From assembly GCF_018320785.1 (NCBI RefSeq), contig NC_054870.1:4722933-4786932 (forward strand): DNA of 64,000 bases, read 5' to 3'. The position numbers were made by a program, and so were the translations under genes. This stretch comes from Cheilinus undulatus. Taxonomy: Eukaryota > Chordata > Actinopteri > Labriformes > Labridae. Within the stretch, counting starts at the first letter, position 1. Each line of letters opens with the position of its first letter. Shown in pieces: positions 51,228 through 61,743 of this stretch. The notes beneath the pieces were generated by a model. The model ran no database searches and was not told where the DNA came from. It saw nothing but the letters and a program-made list of their open reading frames with translations.

Positions 51228-54200
51228 ATGAGCCAACAAGACTCATTAGACATTGTCAGTGTTCCGAATGAACCTGACAACCTCTGCCAAGACAATCAGC
51301 CCCCCGACAATATTGTCACAGACCTCCAAGAAAATAAAGGCCGTCGCAGAAACACAGGAGCGCATCTTAGAAACGTTTGGAAGTGCCGAGGCAAGAAAAA
51401 CAAGGAAGTTCAAGAGAAAAATGAGGCATTAACAAGTGAAAATTTTGCCTTGAAGGAAGAAATCGGTGCCTTGAAAATCCAGATGGAGTCTCTTATAAGA
51501 ACAAGAGATATGGTCTATTCTGAGATGGAAGAGTGGAAGGGAAAGTTTGAGTCCTCTGACAATGAGCTTCAGGAGGCCAAAATAATGCTACTCAATCACT
51601 CCAAAGTCAAGGATCAGCAGAGACAGGACTTGAAAAACATAAAACGTTATATTGGAGATGAAGACATGGACTTCTGTAAACATGCTGATAACTTGTTCAA
51701 CAGGTGGGACGATTTATCATCACAAAATGAAGTGCTCAAGGAGCCAGACGTGGTTAACAAGACTGAGACAGAGGCCTTGCTAGGGGAAGCTAGTGGAGGT
51801 CAGCAAGACTTCACTGCAGACAACGAGGCTCACAAAGTGGACTTGCAGAAGCAAAGCGAAGACCTTTCTAACTGTAGGGACAGGTGTGATTCAATGTCCG
51901 CTGAAAACATTGTTTTAAGGGCCGAAAATGAGGACTTGAAACAACAAAATAAGGTGTTACAACAACAGTTGCTCAATGCAGAAACTGCAATGGAAGCATC
52001 AAGGACTGAAAGTCAAAACCTCTCTGTAGAAATCACGGACTTGCAAAGAAGGAATGAAAGCTTGTGCTCCGAAAAAGACAATTTGGAGACAGAAATTAAG
52101 GCCCTGTCCCAACAAAATGAAGAGACCGAGGAGAAATTGTTCCTCGAATTTGAAAATGAAAGGTCCAGCTTGCAAGATGGCCTCAGAGAGCTGACTGCAG
52201 ACAACGAGGCTCAAAAAGTGGACTTGCAGAAGCAAAGCGAAGACCTTTCTAACTGTAGGGACAGGTGTGATTCAATGTCTGCTGAAAACATTGTTTTAAG
52301 GGCCGAAACTGAGGACTTGAAACAACAAAATGAGGTGTTACAACAACAGTTGCTCAATGCAGAAACTGCAATGGAAGCATCAAGGACTGAAAGTCAAAAC
52401 CTCTCTGTAGAAATCACGGACTTGCAAAGAAGGAATGAAAGCTTGTGCTCCGAAAAAGACAATTTGGAGACAGAAATTAAGGCCCTGTCCCAACAAAATG
52501 AAGAGACAGTGGAGAAATTGATCCTTGAATTTGAAAATGAAAGGTCCAGCTTGCAAGATGGCCTCAGAGAGCTGACTGCAGACAACGAGGCTCACAAAGT
52601 GGACTTGCAGAAACAAAGCGAAGACCTTTCTAACTGTAGGGACAGGTGTGATTCAATGTCCGCTGAAAACATTGTTTTAAGGGCCGAAACTGAGGACTTG
52701 AAACAACAAAATGAGGTGTTACAACAACAGTTGCTCAATGCAGAAACTGCAATGGAAGCATCAAGGACTGAAAGTCAAAACCTCTCTGTAGAAATCATTG
52801 ACTTGCGGAGAAGTTGTCTACGCTTGTGCTCCGAAAAAGACAATTTGGAGACAGAAATTAAGGCCCTGTCCCAACAAAATGAAGAGACAGTGGAGAAATT
52901 GATCCTTGAATTTGAAAATGAAAGGTCCAGCTTGCAAGATGGCCTCAGAGAGCTGACTGCAGACAACGAGGCTCAAAAAGTGGACTTGCAGAAGCAAAGC
53001 GAAGACCTTTCTAACTGTAGGGACAGGTGTGATTCAATGTCCGCTGAAAACATTGTTTTAAGGGCCGAAAATGAGGACTTGAAACAACAAAATGAGGTGT
53101 TACAACAACAGTTGCTCAATACAGAAACCGCAATGGAAGCATCAAGGACTGAAAGTCAAAACCTCTCTGTAGAAATCACGGACTTGCAAAGAAGGAATGA
53201 AAGCTTGTGCTCCGAAAAAGACAATTTGGAGACAGAAATTAAGGCCCTGTCTCAACAAAATGAAGAGACAGTGAAGAAATTGTTCCTCGAATTTGAAAAT
53301 GAAAGGTCCAGCTTGCAAGATGGCCTCAGAGAGCTGACTGCAGACAACGAGGCTCACAAAGTGGACTTGCAGAAGCAAAGCGAAGACCTTTCTAACTGTA
53401 GGGACAGGTGTGATTCAATGTCCGCTGAAAACATTGTTTTAAGGGCTGAAACTGAGGACTTGAAACAAAAGAATGAGGTGTTACAACAACAGTTGCTCAA
53501 AGCAGAAACTGCAATAGAAGCATCAAGGACTGAAAGTCAAAACCTCTCTGTAGAAATCACGGACTTGCAAAGAAGGAATGAAAGCTTGTGCTCTGAAAAA
53601 GACAATTTGGAGACAGAAATTAAGGCCCTGTCCCAACAAAATGAAGAGACGGTGGAGAAATTGATCCTTGAATTTGAAAATGAAAGGTCCAGCTTGCAAG
53701 AAGGCCTCAGAGAGCTGACTGCAGACAACGAGGCTCACAAAGTGGACTTGCAGAAGCAAAGCGAAGACCTTTCTAACTGTAGGGACAGGTGTGATTCAAT
53801 GTCCGCTGAAAATATTGTGTTAAGGGCCAAAAATGAGGACTTGAAACAACAAAATGAGGTGTTACAACAACAGTTGCTCAATGCAGAAACTGCAATGGAA
53901 GCATCAAGGACTGAAAGTCAAAACCTCTCTGTAGAAATCATCGACTTGCAAAGAAGGAATGAAAGCTTGTGCTCCGAAAAAGACAATTTGGAGACAGAAT
54001 TTGAGAATCTGACGCATTGTAACCAAACTCTCCAAAAACAACTCCAGCTAATGAAAGATGTTGACAAAGAATTTAAGGTGTGTAAAATTCACAATACAAC
54101 TTTGCAGCATGACATTCAGAAGATAAAAGAGCTACTCAGGTTGGAGAAATGCTTGCGTGCACACGAGCAGATCAAAGCATGCCAAAGGGAAGACGCTCTT

Positions 54201-54383
54201 AGTGATCAATTAGGGATGGCCAAAATTCAGCTACGTTTAAAGATCAGATCAGAGTGTTCTGAAAATTGCTTTCATGGGGAGGCCTCTATGCTCAGATCAG
54301 CAGGAGATGAGCTTAATGCTAGCAGGATGGCAGCGCAAAGCAAGAGGCAAGGTTACTCTGGTTTCTTCTCTGGCTGGTTCTAA
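51228..54383 (+). CDS. Long repetitive coiled-coil protein, unrecognised
   Basis: Intact single-frame ORF of 1,051 aa. Function unknown to me. Residues 1-55 are polar with a basic patch (GRRRNTGAHLRNVWKCRGKK). Residues about 60-195 are a first coiled coil. From about residue 196 (DNA 51,813) a 127-residue unit repeats five times in full, with a sixth copy ending near residue 923 (DNA about 53,998). Repeat starts are exactly 381 bp apart. Each unit contains NCRDRCDSMSAENIVLRA, a Gln-rich QQNEVLQQQLLNAE and ESLCSEKDNLETE. The unit is 18 heptads plus one residue. A non-repeated coiled-coil segment follows, and the protein ends in a hydrophobic GYSGFFSGWF tail. Copies are nearly identical in DNA, so the array is young or kept uniform by conversion. 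No signal peptide or clear transmembrane span is seen. The first ATG is used. The lack of introns suggests a retrocopy, a transposon-associated gene or a large terminal exon. Confidence 0.75.
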   Translation: MSQQDSLDIVSVPNEPDNLCQDNQPPDNIVTDLQENKGRRRNTGAHLRNVWKCRGKKNKEVQEKNEALTSENFALKEEIGALKIQMESLIRTRDMVYSEMEEWKGKFESSDNELQEAKIMLLNHSKVKDQQRQDLKNIKRYIGDEDMDFCKHADNLFNRWDDLSSQNEVLKEPDVVNKTETEALLGEASGGQQDFTADNEAHKVDLQKQSEDLSNCRDRCDSMSAENIVLRAENEDLKQQNKVLQQQLLNAETAMEASRTESQNLSVEITDLQRRNESLCSEKDNLETEIKALSQQNEETEEKLFLEFENERSSLQDGLRELTADNEAQKVDLQKQSEDLSNCRDRCDSMSAENIVLRAETEDLKQQNEVLQQQLLNAETAMEASRTESQNLSVEITDLQRRNESLCSEKDNLETEIKALSQQNEETVEKLILEFENERSSLQDGLRELTADNEAHKVDLQKQSEDLSNCRDRCDSMSAENIVLRAETEDLKQQNEVLQQQLLNAETAMEASRTESQNLSVEIIDLRRSCLRLCSEKDNLETEIKALSQQNEETVEKLILEFENERSSLQDGLRELTADNEAQKVDLQKQSEDLSNCRDRCDSMSAENIVLRAENEDLKQQNEVLQQQLLNTETAMEASRTESQNLSVEITDLQRRNESLCSEKDNLETEIKALSQQNEETVKKLFLEFENERSSLQDGLRELTADNEAHKVDLQKQSEDLSNCRDRCDSMSAENIVLRAETEDLKQKNEVLQQQLLKAETAIEASRTESQNLSVEITDLQRRNESLCSEKDNLETEIKALSQQNEETVEKLILEFENERSSLQEGLRELTADNEAHKVDLQKQSEDLSNCRDRCDSMSAENIVLRAKNEDLKQQNEVLQQQLLNAETAMEASRTESQNLSVEIIDLQRRNESLCSEKDNLETEFENLTHCNQTLQKQLQLMKDVDKEFKVCKIHNTTLQHDIQKIKELLRLEKCLRAHEQIKACQREDALSDQLGMAKIQLRLKIRSECSENCFHGEASMLRSAGDELNASRMAAQSKRQGYSGFFSGWF

Positions 54384-55279
54384 TTTCACCCTGACAAAAA
54401 ACACCCCACACAGAAAATTACCAACATTTGGCTTTCTTAATCAAAAATACTAAAGTCAATTACAAAGTCAGAGGCGTGGAAAAATGCCTCCCTGCCGGAG
54501 GAGTCCTCTGAAATGCTGAGTGATTTTTAAAGCGGCTGCTGCCAGCAATAATGTAGAGGTGCTTCAGTGAACGTCACAGCAGAGCCACCCACATGTCCAT
54601 CACAAACCCCCCCCCCCAAAAAAAAATACGTAGAGTACCTCACGATCTCTGTATATTAACATGTATAACGTACTATAAAACGGAGGGAAAAATAAGGTTC
54701 CATCATTAACGAAACTGTTGATGCTGGCATCTCAGCTTTGCTAGTGCTTTTAGATTTGACTGCTTGTTACGGCCTCTTAAAAATTATTCATTTAAACCAG
54801 GGAAAATAAGGCTCGTATTAAAAGAGACCATAACATATAAAAGGACACAGACAAATGGTTTGAGTTTCAAAATAATCCAAGCTTTATTTTAAACAAACGA
54901 GTCAATTAATTAATTAAACATTAAATAAATCAATGAAATCAAAAGGGCTGCAGCCGTCGGCCAAAAAGAACAAAAGAGGGGTGGTGGACTGGCCTACCAT
55001 GCAATGGGCCATTGGACCGGCCACCACCCCCTAACTAAAACTGCCTAACCAAAAGAACTAACTATTTAATCAAGAAAAGAACACAACGAGAAAATAGCAC
55101 TACCGATGACTACAGCCAAACTAAAACAGCAAAACCCAGCAATCTAAACATGCCTGGGGAACAGAAAGAACGGGAAAACAAAATGCTTGGAAAAATAACC
55201 GGATTAATCAATAAACAACAAAAAGAGAAGGTTACTCAAATACAAAGGAAACAAACCTCTCACGCGCTTCTCCATGAGA
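54384..55279. other. 3' flank of the coiled-coil ORF
   Basis: Holds a C-run (54,607-54,617) followed by an A-run, and AATAAA at 54,924-54,929. Facing it is CTTTATTTT (54,890), which would be a poly(A) signal on the minus strand. GGGGTGGTGG...GGCCACCACCCC around 54,979-55,032 can form a hairpin. No ORF with recognisable content. Confidence 0.45.
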
Positions 55280-55474
55280 GTGTTACGGGTGCCTGGCCCA
55301 GCTCTGCTCTCTCTGCTCTCCCATGTTCCTCTCCCCTGCCGCTTTAATACTCCCCCTCCTCCACCCTGAGCGCTAACAGCACACAGGTGTGCTGAAGCCA
55401 CACAGATAGGGGGAGGAGGGAGATCAGAGAGAGCAGGGAGAGAGGAAACATGCAGAGCCAGGCACACGTAACAC
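55280..55474. mobile_element. Short inverted-repeat element beside a LINE fragment
   Basis: Left end GTGTTACGGGTGCCTGGC and right end GCCAGGCACACGTAACAC are inverted repeats around a 195-bp CT/GA-rich body. No target duplication seen. Confidence 0.65.
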
Positions 55475-55575
55475 TGCTGCATTTGACATGGTTGACCACC
55501 AGATTCTTTTATCACACATTGAATCATGTGCTGGGATTAAAGGGACTGTCCTGAAATGGTTAAAATCTTCCTTAT
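55475..55575 (+). pseudogene. LINE (L2/Rex-like) reverse transcriptase fragment
   Basis: Encodes AAFDMVDHQILLSHIESC followed by GIKGTVLKWLKSSLS. This is the motif A region of L2/Rex-type LINE RTs (family pattern DLSAAFDTVDH). Truncated on both sides. Confidence 0.7.
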
Positions 55576-55935
55576 CAAAATGCTGAAAAAGCAAAAAATA
55601 AGCTGAAAATAGCATAAAAAGTCCTCAAAAATAGCATCAAATTGCTAAATAGCATTATAATAGCTGAAAATAACGTAAAAAATCCTTGAAAATAGCAGAA
55701 AATATCTAAATAGCATAAAAATAGCTGAAAATAACATGAAAAATTTCTAAAAAAAATGGCATAAAATAGCTAAATTGCATAAATATAGCTAAAAAAAAGC
55801 ACAAAATTCCCTTTAAATAGCATAAAATAGCTAAATAGCATAAAAATAGGTGCAAATAGCATAAAAAAGTGCCAGAAAAAAAGCTTTAAATGGCTAAATA
55901 GCATAAAATAGCTGCAAATAGCATAAAAATCCCTG
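55576..55935 (+). repeat. AAATAGCATAAAA tandem repeat
   Basis: Degenerate units of AAATAGCATAAAAATAGCTG and variants with TCC(TT/CT)-AAAAATAGC inserts over about 360 bp. Confidence 0.85.
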
Positions 55936-55939
55936 ATTA

Positions 55940-57480
55940 TAGAGTATCTTGAGGAAAACGATAACGGGAAAGTATCGCCACCGATTCTTTGGGACGCATC
56001 CAAAGCTGTATTTAGGGGGAAAATTATTGGCTACTGCTCTTATCTACAAAAGCAGAGGAAAGTAAAATTGGAAAATTTACCAACTGAATTAAAGAAATTA
56101 GAGAACATACATAAAGAGACATTAAATGAAAGAATAAAAAAGAAATAGATGAGAAAAAGAATGAATTAAATGAAATCTATTCAAATGACATTAAAAAGAA
56201 GTTGATGTTTCTAAATTAAAGATGCTATGAGGCAGGGGGGAAATCGGCTTAATTAATTACCCACAAATTAAAAAAACAGCAGGTGGAGAACAAAATATTT
56301 CAAATAAAGGATCCCATAACAAATTCCACACATTATAAAGCAAAAGAAATCCAACAATCATTTGAAACTTTCTTCAAAAATTTGTATACACAACCTAAAA
56401 CAAATGAATTAAAGATGGAAGCCTTTTTTGAACTGATAAAACTTCCCAAAATAAGGGACGAACAAAATAAGACGGTTTGACGGTTTCCCATCAAACAGGC
56501 ATAACTCCCCCCTCATAGAAAGAAGCAGTGATCTCGCTGATACCAAAAGAGGGTAAAGATAAATTAGAGTGTGGAAGCTATCGGCAGATAAGTGTACTGA
56601 ACCAAGATTATAAGATATTTACCCATATTTTGGCAAAAAGAATTGAAAATATCCTTCCACAGATAATAAGTCGAGATCAGACAAGTTTCATCCGGCAAAG
56701 GCAGACACAAGACAATATTTGCCGAACACTGCACATGATTAATCACATAATTAAAAATAAAATTCAGGCCCCCTCCCTGAGCTGCCACCTTAACGTGGTG
56801 GAGGGGTTTGCGTGTCTCAATGATCCTAGGAGCTATGTTGTCGGGGGCTTAATGCCCCTGGTAGGGTCTCCCAAGGCCCTAGGTGAGGGACCAGACGAAG
56901 CGTGGCTCAAAAACCTCTTAGAATGGCAGGAAAGAATCAGATCTCCCTTGCCCGGACGTGGGCCACCGGGGTCCCCTCCTGGAGCCAGGCCTGGGAATGG
57001 GGCTCGATGGAGAGCACCTAGTGGCTGGGCCTGCACCCATGGGGCCTGGCTGGGCACAGCCCGAAGGGGCAACACTGTAGCTATACCTCAGTAAAATTCA
57101 GGGAGAGGATGATAGTATCAAAAAAGGAATTTCACCCAACCCTAATTGGAACCCTTAACGCTCCCGTAAAGGACCTCAGAGCGGGAAATATAGCAGATAT
57201 TCTTCATATCATTAGGAGGGAAATATTATCAGAGCTGCTGGGATGACATACCGGAAATGACATTCAAGAGTAACACAATCATGTGTATTCATGATACGCA
57301 GAGAGCATTTCAAGAAGCACACAATATGTATGTCCCTTGTAAAAGCCTTATATCAGCTGAATGTCCTCTTCCATCCTGACAAACACTTTAAATTTCATGC
57401 CAGATTGGCTATTCTGGTATCTACTGGAAACAAGACATGACTTGGGTTTTGTCCAATCAGAGACAAGTACTAGGGTCCTA
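55940..57480 (+). pseudogene. L1/Tx1-type LINE ORF2 remnant
   Basis: Endonuclease-to-RT linker and RT motifs read in pieces: EYLEENDNGKVSPPILWDAS, FRGKIIGYCSYLQKQRKVKL, QQSFETFFKNLYTQP, then VISLIPKEGKDKLECGSYRQ, ISVLNQDYKIFTHILAKRIE and FIRQRQTQDNICRTLHMI. The PKEGKD...YRPIS...NxDYKI order is typical of L1/Tx1-like RTs. Stops and shifts break it, and a 324-bp insert (56,768-57,091) splits it after KNKIQ. The frame resumes beyond the insert. The 3' limit near 57,480 is approximate. Confidence 0.75.
56768..57091 (+). mobile_element. Retroposed 324-bp RTE-like 5' region with 10-bp target duplication
   Basis: Flanked by TAAAATTCAG at 56,758-56,767 and 57,092-57,101. The GC-rich insert starts GCCCCCTCCCTGAGCTGCC and contains a CCACC-TTAACGT-GGTGG hairpin. 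It matches, from memory, the 5' untranslated region of a common fish RTE-like LINE. There is no A-tail. The 188-aa open frame running into it is a chance fusion with the host LINE. Confidence 0.7.
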
Positions 57481-60400
57481 CCCTTTCCAGGTTCCTGAAA
57501 TATATTTCGTGGTCTGTGAACTTTATTTCGTGCTCCATGAAATGTGTTTTTGTTCTGTGAAGTTTCTTTGTGTTTTGTGAAAAATTTTTGTTTTATGAAC
57601 TGTATTTCTGTTTTGTGAATTCATTTTTGTTTTGTGAAATTTATTTTTGGTCTGTGGAATGTATTTGTGTTTTGTGAAATTTATTTTTGTTCTGTGAAAT
57701 GTATTTCTGGTCTGTGAAAAGTGTTTTTGTTCTATGAAATTTATTTTTGTCCTGTGAAATGTGTTTCTTTTCTGTGAAATGTATATTTGCTCTGTGAAAT
57801 GTTTTTCTGTTCTGTGAAATGTATTTTTGTTCTGTGAAATTTTTTATTCTGTAAAATGTTATGTTTAGTGAAATTTCTTTGTGTTTTGTGAAATGTATTT
57901 TTGTTCTGTGAAATGTATTTTTCCTCTGTGAAATGTATTTCTGTTCTGTGGAGTTTATTCTGGTTTTGTAAAATGTATTTGTTTTCTGAAATTTATTTAT
58001 GTTCGGTGAAATGTGTTTTTGTTCTGTGAAATGTATTTTTGTTTTGTGAAATGGATTTGTGTTTTGTGAAATGTATTGGTGTTCTGTGAAATGTATTTCT
58101 GTTCTGTGAAGTTTTTTTTGTTTTGTAAAATGTATTTGTGTTTTGTGAAATGTGTTTATGTTCTGTGAAATGTATTTTGGGTCTGTGAAATGTATTCCTG
58201 GTCTGTGAAATGTAGATTGGTTCTGTGAAATTTATTTTTGTCCTGTGAAATGTGTTTTTCTGTGACATGTATTTTTGTTCCGTGAAATGTATATTTGCTC
58301 TGTGAAATGTTTTTCTGTTCTGTGAAATTTAATTTTTTGTTTTGTGAAATGTATTTGTGTTTTGTGAAATTTATCTTTTTTAATGTGAAATGTGTTTTTG
58401 TTTCGTGAAATGTATTTTTGTTTTGTGAAATGGATTTGTGTTTTGTGAAATGGATGGTTGTTCTGTGAAATGTATTTTTGTTCTGTCAATTGTTTTTTTT
58501 TTCCGTGAAATTTAATTTTGTTTTGTGAAATGTATTTGTGATTTGTGAAATGTGTTCTGTGAAATGTTATTATTGTTCTGTGAAATGTCTTTTTGTTTTT
58601 TTGAAATGTATTTGTTTTGTGAATTCATTTTTGTTTTTTGAAATTTATTTTTGGTCTGTGGAATGTATTTGTGTTTTGTGAAATGTATTTTTTTTGTATG
58701 GAATTTAGTTTTTGTTCTATGAAATGTATTTTGTTCTGTTAATTGTATTTCTGTTCTGTGAAATGTTATTTTTGTTCTATGAAATTTATTTTTTTGTTCT
58801 GTGAAATGTATTTCTGTTCTGTAAAATATATTTGTGTTTAGTGAAATGTATTTTGTTTTGTCAAATTATTTGTTTTCTGTGAAATTAATTTTTATCTTGT
58901 AAAATGTTTGTGTTAAGTGAAATTTCTTTGTGTTTTGTCAAATGTATTTTTGTTCTATGAATTTATTTTTTTTCTTTGAAATGTATTTGTGTTTTGTGAA
59001 ATTTATTGTTGTTCTGTGATAAATGTATTTGGAATTTGTGAAATTAATTTTTTTTGTTGTGTGAAATGTGTTTTTGTTCTGTGAAATGTACTTTTGTTTT
59101 GTGAAATGTATTTGTGTTTTATGAAATTTATTTTTGTTCTGTGAAATGTCTTTTTGTTTTTTCGAAATGTATTTGTTTTGTGAATTCATTTTTGTTTTGT
59201 GAAATTTATTTTTGGTCTGTGGAATGTATTTGTGTTTTGTGAAATGTATTTTTGTTGTATGGAATTTAGTTTTTGTTCTATGAAATGTATTTTGTTCTGT
59301 TGAATGTATTTCTGTTCTGTGACGTGTCTTTCTGTTCTGTAAAATAAATTTGTGTTTAGTGAAATGTATGGTGTTTTGTTAAATGTTTCTGTGTTCTGTG
59401 AAATTTATTTTTATTTTGTAAAATGTTTATGTGTTAAGTGAAATTTCTTTGTGTTTTGTCAAATGTATTTTTGTTCTCTGAAATGTATTTTTGTTCTATG
59501 AATTTAATTTTTTCATTAAAAATTATTTGTGTTTTTTGAAATTTATTTTTGTTCTGTGATAAATATATTTGTGATTTGTGATTTTTTTTTTTGTGAAATG
59601 TATTTCTGTCTTGTGGAATGTATTTTTGTTTTGTGAAATTTTTCTTTGTTCTGTAAAATGTATTTGTGTATTGTGAAATGTAGTTTTGTTGTGTGAAATG
59701 TATTTTTGTTCTGTGAATTTTGTTTTTGTTCTGTGAAATTTATTTTTATTCTGTAAAATGTTTGTGTTTAGTGAAATTACTTTGTGTTCTGTGAAATGTA
59801 TTTTTGCTCTGTGAGACATATTTTTGCTCTGTGATATGCATGTGTTTGTTTTGTGAAGTTTATTTTTGTTTTGTAAAATGTATTTTTGTTTTGTGAAATT
59901 TATTTTTGGTCTGTGGAATGTATTTGTGTTTTGTGAAATGTATTTTTGTTGTATGCAATTTAGTTTTTGTTCTGTTAAATGTATTTCTGTTCTGTGACGT
60001 GTCTTTCTGTTCTGTAAAATAAATTTGTGTTTTGGATAATGTATGGTGTTTTGTTAAATGTTTCTGTGTTCTGTGAAATTTATTTTTATTTTGTAAAATG
60101 TTTGTGTTAAGTGAAATTTCTTTGTGTTTTGTCAGATGTATTTTTGTTCTATGAATTTAATTTTTTCATTGAAAATTATTTGTGTTTTTTGAAATTTATT
60201 TTTGTTCTGTGATAAATACATTTGTGATTTGTGAATTTTTTTTGTGTGTGTGAAATGTATTTCTGTCTTGTGGAATGTATTTTTGTTTTGTGAAATTTTT
60301 TTTTGTTCTGTTAAATGTATTTGTGTATTGTGAAATGTAGTTTTGTTGTGTGAAATGTATTTCTGGTCTGTGAAATGTATTTTTGTTCTGTGAATTTTGT

Positions 60401-60940
60401 TTGTGTTCTGTGAAATTTATTTTTATTCTGTAAAATGTTTGTGTTTAGTGAAATTACTTTGTGTTCTGTGAAATGTATTTTTGCTCTGTGAGACGTATTT
60501 TTGCTCTGTGATATGCATGTGTTTGTTCTGTGAAGTTTATTTTTGTTTTGTAAAATGTATTTGTGTTTTGTGAATTTTTTTTCATTTTCTGTGAAATGTG
60601 TTTTTGTTCTGTGAAATGTATTTTTGTTTTGTGAAATATCTTTGTGTTTTGTGAAATGGATTGGTGTTCTGTGAAATGTATTTTTGTTCTGTGAATTGTG
60701 TTTTTGTTCTGTGAAATTTATTTTTCTTTTGTGAAATGTATTTCTGTGTTGTGAAATTTATTTTTGTTCTGTGAAATTTATTTTTGCTCTTTGAAATGTA
60801 ATTTTGTTCTGTGAAATGTATTTGTGTCTTGTGAAATGTGTTTTTGTTCTGTGAAATGTATTTTGGGTCTGTGAAATGTGTTTCTGGTCTATGAAATGTA
60901 GTTTGGCTCTTTAAAATTCATTTTTGTCCTGTGAAATGTA

Positions 60941-61029
60941 CAGTTGAAAGAAGTTTACATACACTATATAAAAAGGCACATAAACTTTTTTTCTCACTGT
61001 CTAAAATTAAATCAGATTAAACTTTTATA
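60941..61029 (+). mobile_element. Sleeping Beauty-type Tc1 terminal fragment 1
   Basis: CAGTTGAAAGAAGTTTACAT preceded by TA within the satellite. It follows the terminus of Sleeping Beauty-like Tc1 elements and stops after about 89 bp, where inverted satellite begins. Confidence 0.8.
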
Positions 61030-61392
61030 CATTTCAACAAAACAAAAAGACATTTCACAGAACAAAAATCAATTTCAGAAGACACAAACACATTCCACAG
61101 AACAATAATAAATTTCACAAAACAAAAATGAATTCACAAAACAGAAATACATTTTGAAAAAACAAAAAGACATTTCACAGAATAAAAATACATTTCAGAA
61201 GACACAAATACATTTCACAGAACCATTATAAATTTCACAGAGCAAAGATAAATTTCACAAAACACAAATACATTTCACAAAACACAAATACATTTCACGA
61301 AACAAAAAATAAATTTCACAGAACAGAAATACATTTTTACAGAGAAAATATACATTTCACAGAACAAAAATACATGTCACAAAGCACAAATA
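61030..61392 (-). repeat. Inverted segment of the 20-bp satellite
   Basis: About 360 bp in which the satellite reads in the opposite direction (CATTTCACAGAACAAAAAT on the + strand). It lies between two same-orientation copies of a Tc1 terminus. Confidence 0.93.
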
Positions 61393-61743
61393 CAGTTGAA
61401 ACCAGAAGTTTACATACACTGTATAAAAAGGCACATGAACTTTTTTTTCTCACCGTCTGACATTAAATTAGAGATTAAAGATTAGATTAAACTTTTTCTG
61501 TTTTTGGTCAATTAGGATTACCAAAATTATTTCTATTTGCTAAATGCCAGAATAATGAGAGAGATCATTTTTTAGACAATTTTTTATTATTTTCTTGAGA
61601 GTCAGAAGTTTACGTACATTTCATTAGTATTTGGTAGCATTGCCTTTAAACTGTATGACTTGGGTCAAACGTTTTGGATATGCTTCCACAAGCTTCTCAC
61701 AATAGTTTGCAGGAATTTTAGCCCATTCCTCCTAGCAGAACTG
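61393..61743 (-). mobile_element. Sleeping Beauty-type Tc1 fragment 2 with transposase C-terminus
   Basis: CAGTTGAAACCAGAAGTTTA preceded by TA, with an inner TCAGAAGTTTACGTACATT direct repeat at about 61,600 (IR/DR layout). On the minus strand the coding end reads [20 protein letters not shown] and RLTQVIQFKGNATKY, the C-terminus of the Tc1 transposase. It stops at 61,743, where satellite resumes, so only one end of the element is present. Confidence 0.88.

Noticed and set aside
51999-53759. Series of 63- and 78-aa minus-strand frames at 381-bp spacing
   Set aside because: Antisense shadows of the repeated coiled-coil ORF.
56528-57094. 188-aa frame combining LINE RT and a Pro/Gly-rich tail
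   Set aside because: The tail is the retroposed 324-bp insert, so the frame is a fortuitous fusion across an insertion junction.
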